Shown: in pieces, positions 18,807 through 28,380 of the stretch
How positions within the stretch are numbered: the stretch's first letter is position 1
Layout of the letters: each line of letters starts with the position of its first letter
Source: an uncultured Flavobacteriaceae bacterium
GTDB lineage: Bacteria > Bacteroidota > Bacteroidia > Flavobacteriales > Flavobacteriaceae
Reading direction: 5' to 3'
DNA length: 64,000 bases
Assembly (NCBI GenBank): GCA_947500435.1
Contig: CANMRV010000001.1
Span: 558,001-622,000 of the forward strand
Position numbers and translations under genes: made by a program
The notes under the pieces: generated by a model
Told to the model about the DNA's origin: nothing
The model's input: only the letters and a program-made list of their open reading frames with translations
Databases searched by the model: none

Positions 18807-20498
18807 ATGAAAAACTTACAACAACCAAAACCCATTGGACTGCTAGTCGCTTTTTCTTTTGTTCTGCTTCTTTCTTGTGGAGAAAAAGAAAGACAACAAA
18901 TAGAACCAAAACCCAACATCATCTATATCATGTCAGATGATCACACTACCCAAGGTTTTGGAATCTATGGAAGTCGTTTGGCGGGATTAAACCCAACACC
19001 TAATCTAGATAAGTTGGCCAGTGAGGGGATGATTTTCGACAATGCCTTCGTGAACAATGCGATTTGTGTTCCAAGTAGGGCAGCAATCATTACGGGGCAA
19101 CGTGCACAAACGAATGGAGTTATCGATTTGGAAGGAGCAATTGCTCCCGAAAAGCAATTTCTTCCGAAAGAAATGAAAAAGTTGGGGTATCAAACTGCCA
19201 TTGTGGGCAAATGGCATTTGCATGATGAGCCCGCAGCTTTTGATTATTATCAGGTTTTACCAGTGCAGGGCAAGTACTTTAATCCTGATTTTAGGATTCA
19301 AGGGGAAAAGCCATGGCCTGAGAATGTCATAGAAACGAAAGGACATTCCTCAGACATAATTACCGATGCAACTTTAGATTATCTTAAAAACAAGAGGGAT
19401 CCCAATAAGCCCTTTTTCCTAATGCACCATTTTAAAGCGCCCCACGATGATTTTGAATATGCGCCGCGTTATGAGGATTATTTAGCGGAAACTTTTATTC
19501 CCGAACCTGAAAGTTTGTATGAAATCGGAAATCATGGTTCGGAGGCGATTCGTGGGAAAAATGATTCTTTGACGAGAATTATCGGTTCTTCCGTCTCCCA
19601 CAGAAATGTCATCCGAAATCAGGCGATGAATATTTATTGGAATGACAGCACTATTTACAAACAATATAGAAACGCGAAAGATATTGGTCAAGAAGAATTG
19701 GTCAAATGGGAAATGGATGCAGCAGAAAAAGAATATACCAGTAAAGTATATCAAGATTACCTTAAAAAATACCTGCGCTGTGTAAAAGGTGTCGACGACA
19801 ATATCAAACGTTTATTAGATTATCTAGAAGCCGAAGGATTGCTTGAAAACACAATAATAGTATACACCGGAGACCAAGGTTTTATGTTGGGAGAGCATGA
19901 CTATATCGATAAACGCTGGATGTACGATGAATCAATGCGAATGCCGTTTTTTGTTCGCTATCCTGAAAAAATTAAAGCAGGAAGTCGCACAGATGCCATT
20001 TTAAATAACACCGATTTCGCACCTACCATGATTGAATTGGCAGGAGGTACTACTCCGGAATATATGCAAGGCAAAAGTTTTAAATCAATTCTTGAAACGG
20101 GAATTGAACCTGCGGATTGGCAAAAAGCTACGTACTATAGATATTGGATGCATTTGGCGCACCGCCATCAAAATCCCGCACATTTTGGAATCCGTACCAA
20201 GGAACACAAATTGATTTTTTATTATGGAAAATATTGGGTCGATACGGATGACCCAAATGCTGAATGGAATAAAGGGAGTTGGGGTAACGATTTTCCGCAT
20301 CATACACCACCGGCGTGGGAATTTTATGACTTGGCGAAAGACCCAAAAGAAATGAACAATGCTTACAAAGACCCAGCATATAAGGAAACAATTGCTGACC
20401 TAAAAAAACAATTGATTCAAATGCGTGAAGATTTAAATGAAACGGATGCTAAGTATCCGCATATTCAAAAAGTAATCGATGAACATTGGAATGATTAA
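18807..20498 (+). CDS. Lipoprotein sulfatase, S1 family (CVPSR site)
   Basis: This 563-residue alkaline-phosphatase-fold sulfatase removes sulfate esters from saccharides. A lipoprotein signal ends LLLSCG. The metal-binding start is IIYIMSDDHTT. Cys87 in CVPSR is the residue converted to formylglycine, and KWHLHD and GDQGFMLGEHD supply further active-site residues. The ATG at 18807 is used, since an earlier in-frame TTG at 18801 adds nothing family-like. It opens the plus-strand locus, and three bases separate it from the FAD oxidoreductase gene. Target linkage and S1 subfamily are not determinable here. N-acetylglucosamine-6-sulfatase-like enzymes are among the similar groups. Confidence 0.92.
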   Translation: MKNLQQPKPIGLLVAFSFVLLLSCGEKERQQIEPKPNIIYIMSDDHTTQGFGIYGSRLAGLNPTPNLDKLASEGMIFDNAFVNNAICVPSRAAIITGQRAQTNGVIDLEGAIAPEKQFLPKEMKKLGYQTAIVGKWHLHDEPAAFDYYQVLPVQGKYFNPDFRIQGEKPWPENVIETKGHSSDIITDATLDYLKNKRDPNKPFFLMHHFKAPHDDFEYAPRYEDYLAETFIPEPESLYEIGNHGSEAIRGKNDSLTRIIGSSVSHRNVIRNQAMNIYWNDSTIYKQYRNAKDIGQEELVKWEMDAAEKEYTSKVYQDYLKKYLRCVKGVDDNIKRLLDYLEAEGLLENTIIVYTGDQGFMLGEHDYIDKRWMYDESMRMPFFVRYPEKIKAGSRTDAILNNTDFAPTMIELAGGTTPEYMQGKSFKSILETGIEPADWQKATYYRYWMHLAHRHQNPAHFGIRTKEHKLIFYYGKYWVDTDDPNAEWNKGSWGNDFPHHTPPAWEFYDLAKDPKEMNNAYKDPAYKETIADLKKQLIQMREDLNETDAKYPHIQKVIDEHWND

Positions 20499-20501
20499 AA
20501 A

Positions 20502-22307
20502 ATGCATAGAATGAAACTCTCGAAAATATTCGTTGCAGCGGTTGTATTTGTCCTAACCAGTTCGTTACATGGCCAAGACATTTTAATAGAGGCAGAAAGT
20601 TTTGACAATCCGGGAGGATGGACCGTAGACCCTCAATTCGAACAACAGATGGGGTCTCCCTATCTATTAGCGCATGGAATCGGAGAACCTGTCAAAAATG
20701 CTACTACCAAAGTTAGGTTCGAATCCAACGGAGAATATTATGTTTGGGTCCGCACTAAAAACTGGGTGCCTGGAAAGTGGGAAGCTCCGGGGAGATTCCA
20801 ATTAAAAATCGATGGAGAACTTGTAGACAAGACTTTAGGCCTACGTTCTGGCTGGGGCTGGGAGTATGTCGACAAAATCTCGGTATTTGAAAATCAAATC
20901 GATCTAGAGCTAGTCGATTTAACCGGATTCGATGGAAGATGCGATGCTATCTATTTTTCAACTAAAAATGAAGAACCACCCTCTTCTTCCAAAAAATTGG
21001 CTGATTGGCGAAAGAAAGTCAAGTCCGAACCCAATGCTCCACCGGTTACGAAATCCTATGATTTGGTAGTAGTTGGTGGAGGCTTGGCTGGTTGTGCCGC
21101 ATCTATTGCAGCAGCCGAACAAGGACTCAAAGTAGCATTGATTCATGATAGACCTGTTTTGGGCGGTAATGCAAGCGAGGAGATTCGGGTACATACCTTG
21201 GGTATCTACGGAAATTTTGAACGCATCCTCAAAAAAATAGATACGGAGCACTATCCCAACGGAAGTGCCGAAGCCAAATTAGACCAGAAAAAGCGCGATG
21301 ATAATGTCAAGGGTTATGAGAATATCGATTTGTTTTTGAACCATAGAGCCTATGATGCAAAAGCTGAAAATAGCAGCATTCAATATGTCGATGCAAGGCA
21401 AACATTCTCGGGAGAACGAATTCGTTTTACGGCACCAAGGTTTGTTGACTCTACAGGAGATGGATGGATTGGCTACTGGGCAGGCGCGGAGTTTTCATAT
21501 GGAAGGGAAAGCTCGGAAACTTATGGAGAAACTTGGGAGGAACACGGAGAGTTATGGACACCTACAGAACCTGATGATGCTGTAATGGGCTCCTCAGTTT
21601 TATGGGGTTCAAAAGAAACGGATGCTGAACATACTTTTCCAGAAGTACCTTGGGCCATGCCGGTGGCAAGAGAATATGCTAGGGTTGCCGGGGAATGGCA
21701 ATGGGAATTCAGTAGTCCGGATCATAACCAAATCGATGATGCAGAAGATATTCGAGATCATATGTTACGTGCCATTTACGGGTCCTTCGCCAATGCTAAA
21801 AAAGATACGACAAATGCCAACCGAAAGTTGGAATGGGTTTCTTCTTTAGTTGGAAAAAGAGAATCAAGAAGATTGGTTGGCGATCATATTTTTACCTTTA
21901 ACAATGCCAAAGAAGGGCGAAAATTTCCGGATGGAGTGGTCATCGAGATTCGTGATGTGGATATCCATTATCAAACGGTTTTAGAAGACGAAAAGAATCC
22001 CGATTTCATCTCTGAGGCACTCTTTTATAAGACCCCGGAATACTATATTCCATATCGTAGTTTATATTCCAAAAACATTTCGAATCTATTCATGGCTGGA
22101 CGAAATTTCAGCTGTTCCCATGCAGGTCTGGGAGGCCCAAGAGTGATGCGAACTACAGGTCAAATGGGTGCTGCAGTAGGTTTCGCGGCTGCTTTGTGCA
22201 AAAAGTATGATGTAAATCCTAGGGAAATCTACACAGGTTATTTGGATGAATATTTAGACCTGATTCAGAAACAAAAATTCGAAAAAATTCCAGAGTCGAA
22301 AAAATGA
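20502..22307 (+). CDS. Secreted FAD-dependent oxidoreductase with N-terminal beta-domain
   Basis: The 601-residue protein starts MHRMKLSK (a start at the second Met, 20511, is equally good) and has a signal peptide ending SLHGQ. Residues about 25-150 form a beta-rich module (EAESFDNPGGW, EYYVWVRTKNW) resembling carbohydrate-binding jelly rolls. The dinucleotide site VVVGGGLAGCAASIAAAEQG near residue 190 and the C-terminal SHAGLGGPRVMRTTGQMG place it in the FAD_oxidored (PF12831-type) family. It probably oxidises or reduces a sugar in the periplasm. The next gene, overlapping by ATGA, encodes a likely FMN-carrying partner. Substrate unknown. Confidence 0.82.
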   Translation: MHRMKLSKIFVAAVVFVLTSSLHGQDILIEAESFDNPGGWTVDPQFEQQMGSPYLLAHGIGEPVKNATTKVRFESNGEYYVWVRTKNWVPGKWEAPGRFQLKIDGELVDKTLGLRSGWGWEYVDKISVFENQIDLELVDLTGFDGRCDAIYFSTKNEEPPSSSKKLADWRKKVKSEPNAPPVTKSYDLVVVGGGLAGCAASIAAAEQGLKVALIHDRPVLGGNASEEIRVHTLGIYGNFERILKKIDTEHYPNGSAEAKLDQKKRDDNVKGYENIDLFLNHRAYDAKAENSSIQYVDARQTFSGERIRFTAPRFVDSTGDGWIGYWAGAEFSYGRESSETYGETWEEHGELWTPTEPDDAVMGSSVLWGSKETDAEHTFPEVPWAMPVAREYARVAGEWQWEFSSPDHNQIDDAEDIRDHMLRAIYGSFANAKKDTTNANRKLEWVSSLVGKRESRRLVGDHIFTFNNAKEGRKFPDGVVIEIRDVDIHYQTVLEDEKNPDFISEALFYKTPEYYIPYRSLYSKNISNLFMAGRNFSCSHAGLGGPRVMRTTGQMGAAVGFAAALCKKYDVNPREIYTGYLDEYLDLIQKQKFEKIPESKK

Positions 22308-23389
22308 GAACCGTATTTTCCATAGCAATAGTAAGCTTCCTTTTAATGGGAAATAACCTTCTGGAAAAACCTATGGATAAGCCTCCAGAATATTTTGTTT
22401 TAGACTGGAAGGAGGGGACTAAACTGATTCCCGAGCAAACCGATTTTTATATCGAAGTGGATTCCATGGGCAAGCAAAATGTTCTTGCGCTGGTAAATGA
22501 AAGGAAGGCTCCCGTTTTATATTCCGCTGATATCGCTACTCCCGTTTGCGCGGATGGTGAGTGTAAATTGATGAACATTAAATTCTATTGGACACTGTTG
22601 GGAGAATATGCAGGTTACGACAGGTATCCGATGATGCCTTTGACCAAGCATGATCATGATGAATTCGATACAGCCGATTATCAAAAATTGCACAACTTGT
22701 TGGCAGACGACAAAAATCTAATGGGTCGAAGGCGAATTGACCAGCTAGTAGAAAAACCCAAAATGAGAACTGTAAATGGAGTTGATGCCGTTTCTGGTGC
22801 CACAATTGCAAGAGTAAAGGAATCCGTGGTTTCAGGCGCGCTCTATTCTTGCTATACAGCATGGCACTTGGTATACGGCGACATTCAAGAACAATTGAAA
22901 ACGCATACCCTATCGATTTTGGACAAGCAAATGACCTTGGATATGCTTTATAGCATCAATCCCGAGTATCAGATTTTTGCCATGGAACATATGGATGCTG
23001 CCGATTATAAGGAACATTATGTGCAGCTGGCCAAAGTCTTTAGAACGAGTACTCCCCTTGTACGTAGCATAATTGCAAAACGATTTACCTCCAAATTTAA
23101 AGATGCACCAACTATGCAACGTTTATTTTGGGAAGCTTTTGATGAAGTGGATACGAGCAGTAGAAGTCTGATGATGAAATATTTGGATGAGGCACCCGAT
23201 TATGTAGCGGACATCCTTTCCACAAAGCTTAGCTCGATGAGCAAAAATCAATTAAGGTCTTTTTTAGGCTACTTGTCCACTGGAGAAAGAATGAATTCTG
23301 AAACTCGAAATAACCTTTTAGAATTTGCGAATTCTGAAAACGAAACCTATTCGTATTTGATAATAGAGTTTCTTGAGAACACTAAATAG
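22304..23389 (+). CDS. Exported protein with covalent-FMN attachment motif (DAVSGAT)
   Basis: The protein has 361 residues. The N-terminus (MRTVFSIAIVSFLLMGNN) looks like a signal peptide. Residues 161-167 read DAVSGAT, which fits the Dxx(S/T)GAT motif where ApbE-type transferases attach FMN to the threonine (here Thr167) in RnfG/NqrC-like domains. The region before it (CADGECKLMNIKFYW) is like the beta part of an FMN-binding domain. The C-terminal 190 residues are helical and unassigned. It overlaps the FAD oxidoreductase gene by four bases, so a two-protein redox unit is likely. Covalent FMN is inferred only from the motif, and no apbE is in the window. Confidence 0.7.
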   Translation: MRTVFSIAIVSFLLMGNNLLEKPMDKPPEYFVLDWKEGTKLIPEQTDFYIEVDSMGKQNVLALVNERKAPVLYSADIATPVCADGECKLMNIKFYWTLLGEYAGYDRYPMMPLTKHDHDEFDTADYQKLHNLLADDKNLMGRRRIDQLVEKPKMRTVNGVDAVSGATIARVKESVVSGALYSCYTAWHLVYGDIQEQLKTHTLSILDKQMTLDMLYSINPEYQIFAMEHMDAADYKEHYVQLAKVFRTSTPLVRSIIAKRFTSKFKDAPTMQRLFWEAFDEVDTSSRSLMMKYLDEAPDYVADILSTKLSSMSKNQLRSFLGYLSTGERMNSETRNNLLEFANSENETYSYLIIEFLENTK

Positions 23390-23407
23390 GAAAACTCAAA
23401 GCATATC

Positions 23408-24688
23408 ATGAGCAAATCAATGTCACTACTTTTTTTATTCACAGTGGTTCTTTTTTCCTGTAAACAAGAGAAAAATACTTCGGAACAAGAAGTCGTCAAG
23501 AACCAAAACGGATTTCCCTTTCATCTTCCCGAGGAAAAGCCAAATAGAGCCATGAGTTCGGCTATGGAACGTATCTACACCGATTATAGCTCTCCAAGAC
23601 CACAAAACAATGAATTGTTCAGTCAATTTAAATATACCGAGCTTGAGGGATTTGATTACAACGACCATGATGGCACCATTTCACGTCGTGACCCTTCTAA
23701 AACCATTTTCTACAACGGCAAATACTATGTGTGGTATACACATCGAGAAACTCCTGTTCCACCTGTTGGAATTCCAAACGCTGCAAAATCGAACGATACC
23801 ATTCCTTCATCAGATTGGGATTTAGCGGATATTTATTATGCCACCTCTAAAGACGGTTTTATATGGGAGGAACAGGGTGTTGCCATCCCAAGACCACCAG
23901 TACCAAATGTAGGCCATCGTTCAGTTACAACAACCGATATTTTAGAATGGAAGGGGAAATACTATTTATACTATCAGGCATTTTCTGTTGCATCAGGAAA
24001 AAATGGGGGTGATGATTGTCCGGTTGCGGTTTCGTATGCCGATTCTCCTGACGGTCCATGGACTCCGGCAAATAAAATAGTCATCCCGAATGGAGCGAAA
24101 GGCGAATGGGATATGAACTCTATTCACGATCCGTACCCCTTGGTGCATGATGGAAAAATCTATATTTATTATAAATCTGATTTTGAAGACAGACCCGAAC
24201 TCGTTCGCATGCAGGGGTTAGCAATTGCCGATAATCCCCTAGGCCCATTTACAAAACATCCCTTGAATCCGGTTATTACCTCGGGACACGAAACATCACT
24301 TTTCCCTTTTAAAAAGGGGGTTGCCGCATTGGTCTATAAAGATGGCCCAGAACACAATACGGTTCAATATGCAGAAGATTGGGTGAATTTTGAAATTGCC
24401 TCCATTACCGAACTCATGCCGTATGCGGCTGCACCTCATGTACCCGACGCTTTTACAAATACCAAAGATGGGCGGGGCATTACTTGGGGATTGGCACATT
24501 TCATAAATGTAACAGGCAATTGGGACAAGTTCAGCTCTAAATTGGTCCGTTTTGACTGTGATTTGAGCCTAGATATTCATGATCCCGAAATGAAACAACA
24601 TCGTGTGAATCATGCTCCTGATGTGTATTATAGGCAGGGATTAAGTGAAAAACAAAAAGAAGCTCGAATCAAGAAGAGTTCAGAATAA
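23408..24688 (+). CDS. GH117-like five-bladed beta-propeller glycosidase, lipoprotein (copy 1)
   Basis: This 426-residue lipoprotein (lipobox LFSC) resembles GH117, exo-enzymes that remove 3,6-anhydro-L-galactose from agar oligosaccharides, and more distantly GH43. The expected acidic pair and the acid motif are visible: SRRDPSKTIF, NSIHDPYPLV and SGHETSLFPF. Repeated blades show YYVWYT, YYLYYQ and IYIYYKSD. It follows the FMN-motif gene by 18 bases. It shares these motifs with the gene at 59531 but differs elsewhere, so the two may act on different linkages. Activity on carrageenan-type rather than agar-type units cannot be excluded. Confidence 0.78.
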   Translation: MSKSMSLLFLFTVVLFSCKQEKNTSEQEVVKNQNGFPFHLPEEKPNRAMSSAMERIYTDYSSPRPQNNELFSQFKYTELEGFDYNDHDGTISRRDPSKTIFYNGKYYVWYTHRETPVPPVGIPNAAKSNDTIPSSDWDLADIYYATSKDGFIWEEQGVAIPRPPVPNVGHRSVTTTDILEWKGKYYLYYQAFSVASGKNGGDDCPVAVSYADSPDGPWTPANKIVIPNGAKGEWDMNSIHDPYPLVHDGKIYIYYKSDFEDRPELVRMQGLAIADNPLGPFTKHPLNPVITSGHETSLFPFKKGVAALVYKDGPEHNTVQYAEDWVNFEIASITELMPYAAAPHVPDAFTNTKDGRGITWGLAHFINVTGNWDKFSSKLVRFDCDLSLDIHDPEMKQHRVNHAPDVYYRQGLSEKQKEARIKKSSE

Positions 24689-24796
24689 GTCCAGAGAATC
24701 CAAATATTAACCTTAAATATCAAGGGGCATACATTTTGGGTTAAAATAAAGCTAGCACAAGATAAATGATGCAAATCAGTCCACATAGATTAAAGG

Positions 24797-24804
24797 TATT
24801 TTTG
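24797..24804 (+). promoter_or_regulatory. Possible -7 element before second sulfatase
   Basis: TATTTTTG at 24797-24804 matches TAnnTTTG exactly, about 20 bases before the ATG at 24824, within a 135-base gap that interrupts an otherwise tight gene series. No TTG lies at the expected -33 distance, so a separate transcript starting here is only possible. Confidence 0.3.
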
Positions 24805-24823
24805 AATCAATAGAGACCAAGAA

Positions 24824-26242
24824 ATGAAAAGACTACTGATTATAGCATTCGCATTTTATATCCCTTTGGGATGTTCTGCACAACAATCAACTACTTCTAA
24901 AACCGATAAACAACCCAATATCATATTGCTATTTGCTGACGACGCGGGCTATGCGGATTTTGGATTTCAAGGAAGCAAAGAAATGATAACCCCAAATTTA
25001 GATAAACTCGCTTCAGAGGGGGTTCGATTTACACAGGCTTATGTGACGCATCCAACTTGCGGGCCTTCACGTGCGGGACTAATTACAGGCAAATCGCAAT
25101 ATCGTTTTGGGTATGAGGAAAACAATGTCCCAACCTACATGAGCGAGGTTTCAGCAGCCGATGGAACCGAAATGGGACTTCCAGTAGAAGAGGTAACCAT
25201 GGCTGATTACTTAAAAAAACAAGGCTATGCCACAGCGATTTATGGGAAATGGCATTTAGGGGGAGCCGATAGATTCCATCCAACAAAAAGGGGGTTTGAC
25301 GAGTTCTACGGATTTCGTGGTGGCGCTCGAAGTTATTTTGAATACACTGAAGTACCAAAAGACCCCATGAATCTAATGGAAAGAGGTTTTGGAAACTTTG
25401 AGGAATCTAAAGAATATCTTACCGATGCTATTGCGGATGAATCCTTAGATTTTATCGAACGGAGTAGTAAAGCCAATAAACCATTCTTTGCTTTTCTTTC
25501 TTTTAATGCAGTTCATACTCCGATGGATGCGGTTCCGGAGGATTTGGCAAAGTTCCCGCAGTTGACAGGTAAGCGCAAAATTGTTGCCGCAATGGGCTTA
25601 GCCTTGGATAGGGCTGTAGGCAAAGTACTGGACAAACTTAAAGAGTTGGGTATTGATGATAATACCATCGTGGTTTTTACAAATGACAATGGAGGCCCTA
25701 CAGATGCAAATGCTTCGAATAATCTTCCTTTGAGCGGAATAAAAGCTACTCATCTGGAAGGCGGTATTAGAGTTCCCTTTTTAATGAAGTGGCCCGGAAA
25801 GCTTTCCCCAAATACCACCTATACAAAACCGATAAGCACTTTTGATTTGCTCCCTACTTTTTTTAAGGCTGCAGGGGGTAATACCGAAAATTTAAAAGAT
25901 ATTGACGGAGTAGATTTACTTCCCTACATAAATGGGCAAAATACAGAGCGCCCACATGAAACCCTATTTTGGAAGCGTGATGCACGAGCTGCAATGCGCA
26001 AAGGAGATTGGAAGTTGATTCGCTTTCCTGACCGACCAGCGGAACTCTTTTACCTCCCAGATGATGAGGCGGAAATGAACAATTTGGCAGCTGCAGAGCC
26101 AGAGCGTTATTTGGAGATGTACAAAGAATTATTTGCTTGGGAGACAACCCTTGAACGACCTAGATGGCTGCTTAGGAAAGAGTATGAGCGACGTGATGTT
26201 ATACGTATGGATAAGTTTTGGCCGAAAAAAAACACCCAGTAA
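24824..26242 (+). CDS. Lipoprotein sulfatase, S1 family (CGPSR site)
   Basis: This 472-residue sulfatase has a lipobox at LGCS. It carries [16 protein letters not shown] for metal binding, the formylglycine site [11 protein letters not shown] (Cys79), KWHLGG, and [16 protein letters not shown]. The compact C-terminal part ([18 protein letters not shown]) is usual for arylsulfatase-like S1 enzymes. After a 135-base gap it begins a run of tightly spaced genes (sulfatase, GH127, MFS, GH16, sulfatase). The [20 protein letters not shown] segment is of the kind seen in several galactan-acting subfamilies, but I cannot assign one. Confidence 0.92.
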   Translation: MKRLLIIAFAFYIPLGCSAQQSTTSKTDKQPNIILLFADDAGYADFGFQGSKEMITPNLDKLASEGVRFTQAYVTHPTCGPSRAGLITGKSQYRFGYEENNVPTYMSEVSAADGTEMGLPVEEVTMADYLKKQGYATAIYGKWHLGGADRFHPTKRGFDEFYGFRGGARSYFEYTEVPKDPMNLMERGFGNFEESKEYLTDAIADESLDFIERSSKANKPFFAFLSFNAVHTPMDAVPEDLAKFPQLTGKRKIVAAMGLALDRAVGKVLDKLKELGIDDNTIVVFTNDNGGPTDANASNNLPLSGIKATHLEGGIRVPFLMKWPGKLSPNTTYTKPISTFDLLPTFFKAAGGNTENLKDIDGVDLLPYINGQNTERPHETLFWKRDARAAMRKGDWKLIRFPDRPAELFYLPDDEAEMNNLAAAEPERYLEMYKELFAWETTLERPRWLLRKEYERRDVIRMDKFWPKKNTQ

Positions 26243-26250
26243 ACTTAGAT

Positions 26251-28341
26251 ATGAGAGTTGGAAAAACTTTAAGATTGAGCGCACAGGTCATTTGCGCTGT
26301 AATTATAATTGTCTCCTGCAGTAATTCCGAAGATAAATCCCAGAAAACAAAACAAAGCAAACCTATTGCCATGATAAAAGACAACGCCAGAGGCATTATC
26401 AATAATACCAACAGTCCGAATGTGAAGTTGAAAAGTATCGATTTAGGTGATTGTCAATGGACGGAAGGTTTTTGGGCCGAAAAATGGAAACAGGCCGAAG
26501 AAACCATGGTGCCATATATGGGAAGCTTATTGAAAGGCGATATTGGTCATGGATTAAACAATTTCAAAATTGCCGCCGGACTCCAAGATGGAGAACACAA
26601 AGGCTGGTGGTGGCATGATGGTGATTTCTACAAATGGATGGAAGCTAGCATGTATATCTATGCCGTAAACAAGAACGAGAAAATCGTTCAAGAAATGGAT
26701 GAGATTATCGACATCATCGGGCAGGCCCAACAGGAAAATGGATACCTATCTACTCCTATTATCATTCGAGATGATTTGGAGCCTTTTTCCAACAGAAGAT
26801 ATCACGAATTATACAACAGCGGTCATTTATTGACAAGCGCCTGCATTCATCATCGTGTGACTGGCAAAACCAATTTCTTGGACATTGCCATCAAACATGC
26901 CGATTATCTCTATGACCTTTTTGTACCGATTACTCCAGAATTGGAACGATTCGGATTTAATCAAACACAAATCATGGGATTAGTAGAATTGTATCGAACC
27001 GTAAATGATAAAAAATATTTAGAACTAGCCGAGCAATTTATCAACCTTCGAGGTACTTATGAAATTAATGATACCACGGCTACGAAGGGCTATCCGATTG
27101 GCGATATGGTGCAAGAACGAGTCCCATTGCGTGAAGAAACGGAAGCCGTTGGTCACGCAGTTCTAGCTTTGTACTATTATGCCGGTGCGGCCGATGTATA
27201 TGCCGAAACAGGCGAAAAAGCGCTGATAGATGCCCTAGATAGACTTTGGGATAATGTCACCAATAAAAAAATGTATGTGACCGGTGCAGTAGGTCAGACC
27301 CATTATGGAAGGTCTTCAAGATTAGATAAAATCGAGGAGGGTTTTATCGACGAGTACATGATGCCGAATATGACCGCTTACAATGAAACCTGTGCGAACA
27401 TTTGCAATTCGATGTTCAATTATCGCATGTTGACTTTGACTGGCGATTCCAAACACGGTGATGTTATGGAACTGGTTTTGCACAACAGCGGACTATCCGG
27501 TATTGGACTTGGCGGTAAAGATTATTACTATTCAAATCCCTTACGGAAAATCGATGGCGCTTTGGATTATGAAAACATGAATGTTGAATTCCCAGAGCGG
27601 CAGCCCTATTTAAAATGTTTTTGCTGTCCCCCGAATTTAGTGCGTACCGTTGCGAAATCCCCTGCATGGGCGTATAGTAAAACCGAAAACGGTATTGCTG
27701 TAAATCTCTATGGAGGAAACAATTTGGAAACCACTTTGATAGATGGTTCTTCTATAAAACTTTCCCAAAAAAGCAATTACCCTTGGGATGGTTTGGTAGA
27801 AATTACTTTGGAAGAATCTAAGTCTGAACCTTTTGAAATGCTGTTAAGAATTCCCGCTTGGGCAAAAGGAAGCACTGTAAAAGTAAATGGTCAATCTATT
27901 GAAAATATCACTCCAGGAAGTTTTGCAAAAATTGAACGCCAATGGTCGGCTGGTGATATCATTTCCTTAAACATGCCGATGGAGACCAAATTCATTGAAG
28001 GGCATCCAAGAATTGAAGAGGTAAGAAATCAAGTGGCGGTCAAAAGAGGTCCGGTTGTATACGCTTTGGAGTCTCCTGACCTTCCTGAAGGAACTGACAT
28101 CACAGATGTCTATATCTCAAGTAGTAAAGATTTAAAAGCAGTACATAAAGCCAATGTTTTGGGAGGAGTTACAACCATAGAAACCGATTTGTTGATTCGT
28201 AAGGATGAGCTAAAAGGAATGTACAACGAAGTAAGTAAACCTAAAATGGAAACCCATTCCGCCCAATTGATTCCATATTTCACATGGAGTAATCGTGGAC
28301 AAGGGGAAATGACAGTATTCATGCCCATCATTTGGGATTAA
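26251..28341 (+). CDS. GH127-family glycosidase, lipoprotein
   Basis: This 696-residue protein, with lipobox IIVSC, belongs to GH127 (the former DUF1680). The zinc/thiol active site is visible: Glu379-Thr-Cys381 in YNETCANIC, Glu362/Glu363 upstream, and the Cys458-Cys459 pair in KCFCCPPN, with the nucleophilic Cys expected there. Known members are beta-L-arabinofuranosidases. In marine flavobacteria, members act as alpha-1,3-(3,6-anhydro)-D-galactosidases on carrageenan oligosaccharides. The latter fits this locus, which is inference. Start chosen at ATG 26251, which begins the signal peptide. It begins eight bases after the sulfatase stop. Confidence 0.88.
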   Translation: MRVGKTLRLSAQVICAVIIIVSCSNSEDKSQKTKQSKPIAMIKDNARGIINNTNSPNVKLKSIDLGDCQWTEGFWAEKWKQAEETMVPYMGSLLKGDIGHGLNNFKIAAGLQDGEHKGWWWHDGDFYKWMEASMYIYAVNKNEKIVQEMDEIIDIIGQAQQENGYLSTPIIIRDDLEPFSNRRYHELYNSGHLLTSACIHHRVTGKTNFLDIAIKHADYLYDLFVPITPELERFGFNQTQIMGLVELYRTVNDKKYLELAEQFINLRGTYEINDTTATKGYPIGDMVQERVPLREETEAVGHAVLALYYYAGAADVYAETGEKALIDALDRLWDNVTNKKMYVTGAVGQTHYGRSSRLDKIEEGFIDEYMMPNMTAYNETCANICNSMFNYRMLTLTGDSKHGDVMELVLHNSGLSGIGLGGKDYYYSNPLRKIDGALDYENMNVEFPERQPYLKCFCCPPNLVRTVAKSPAWAYSKTENGIAVNLYGGNNLETTLIDGSSIKLSQKSNYPWDGLVEITLEESKSEPFEMLLRIPAWAKGSTVKVNGQSIENITPGSFAKIERQWSAGDIISLNMPMETKFIEGHPRIEEVRNQVAVKRGPVVYALESPDLPEGTDITDVYISSSKDLKAVHKANVLGGVTTIETDLLIRKDELKGMYNEVSKPKMETHSAQLIPYFTWSNRGQGEMTVFMPIIWD

Positions 28342-28380
28342 CCAATGCCTAAATAACCAACCAACTAAATTTTAGACTAC

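Noticed and set aside
18686..18922. Minus-strand open frame overlapping the start of the first sulfatase
   Set aside because: It lies mostly antisense to a clear signal peptide and leader, has no family resemblance and no promoter.
23408..24688. Plain GH43 assignment
   Set aside because: The beta-propeller is shared with GH43, but the RRDP, HDP and SGHE combination and the GH117-like second copy favour GH117.
26218..26250. Upstream TTG start for the GH127 gene
   Set aside because: It overlaps the sulfatase end and precedes the real lipoprotein signal at 26251.
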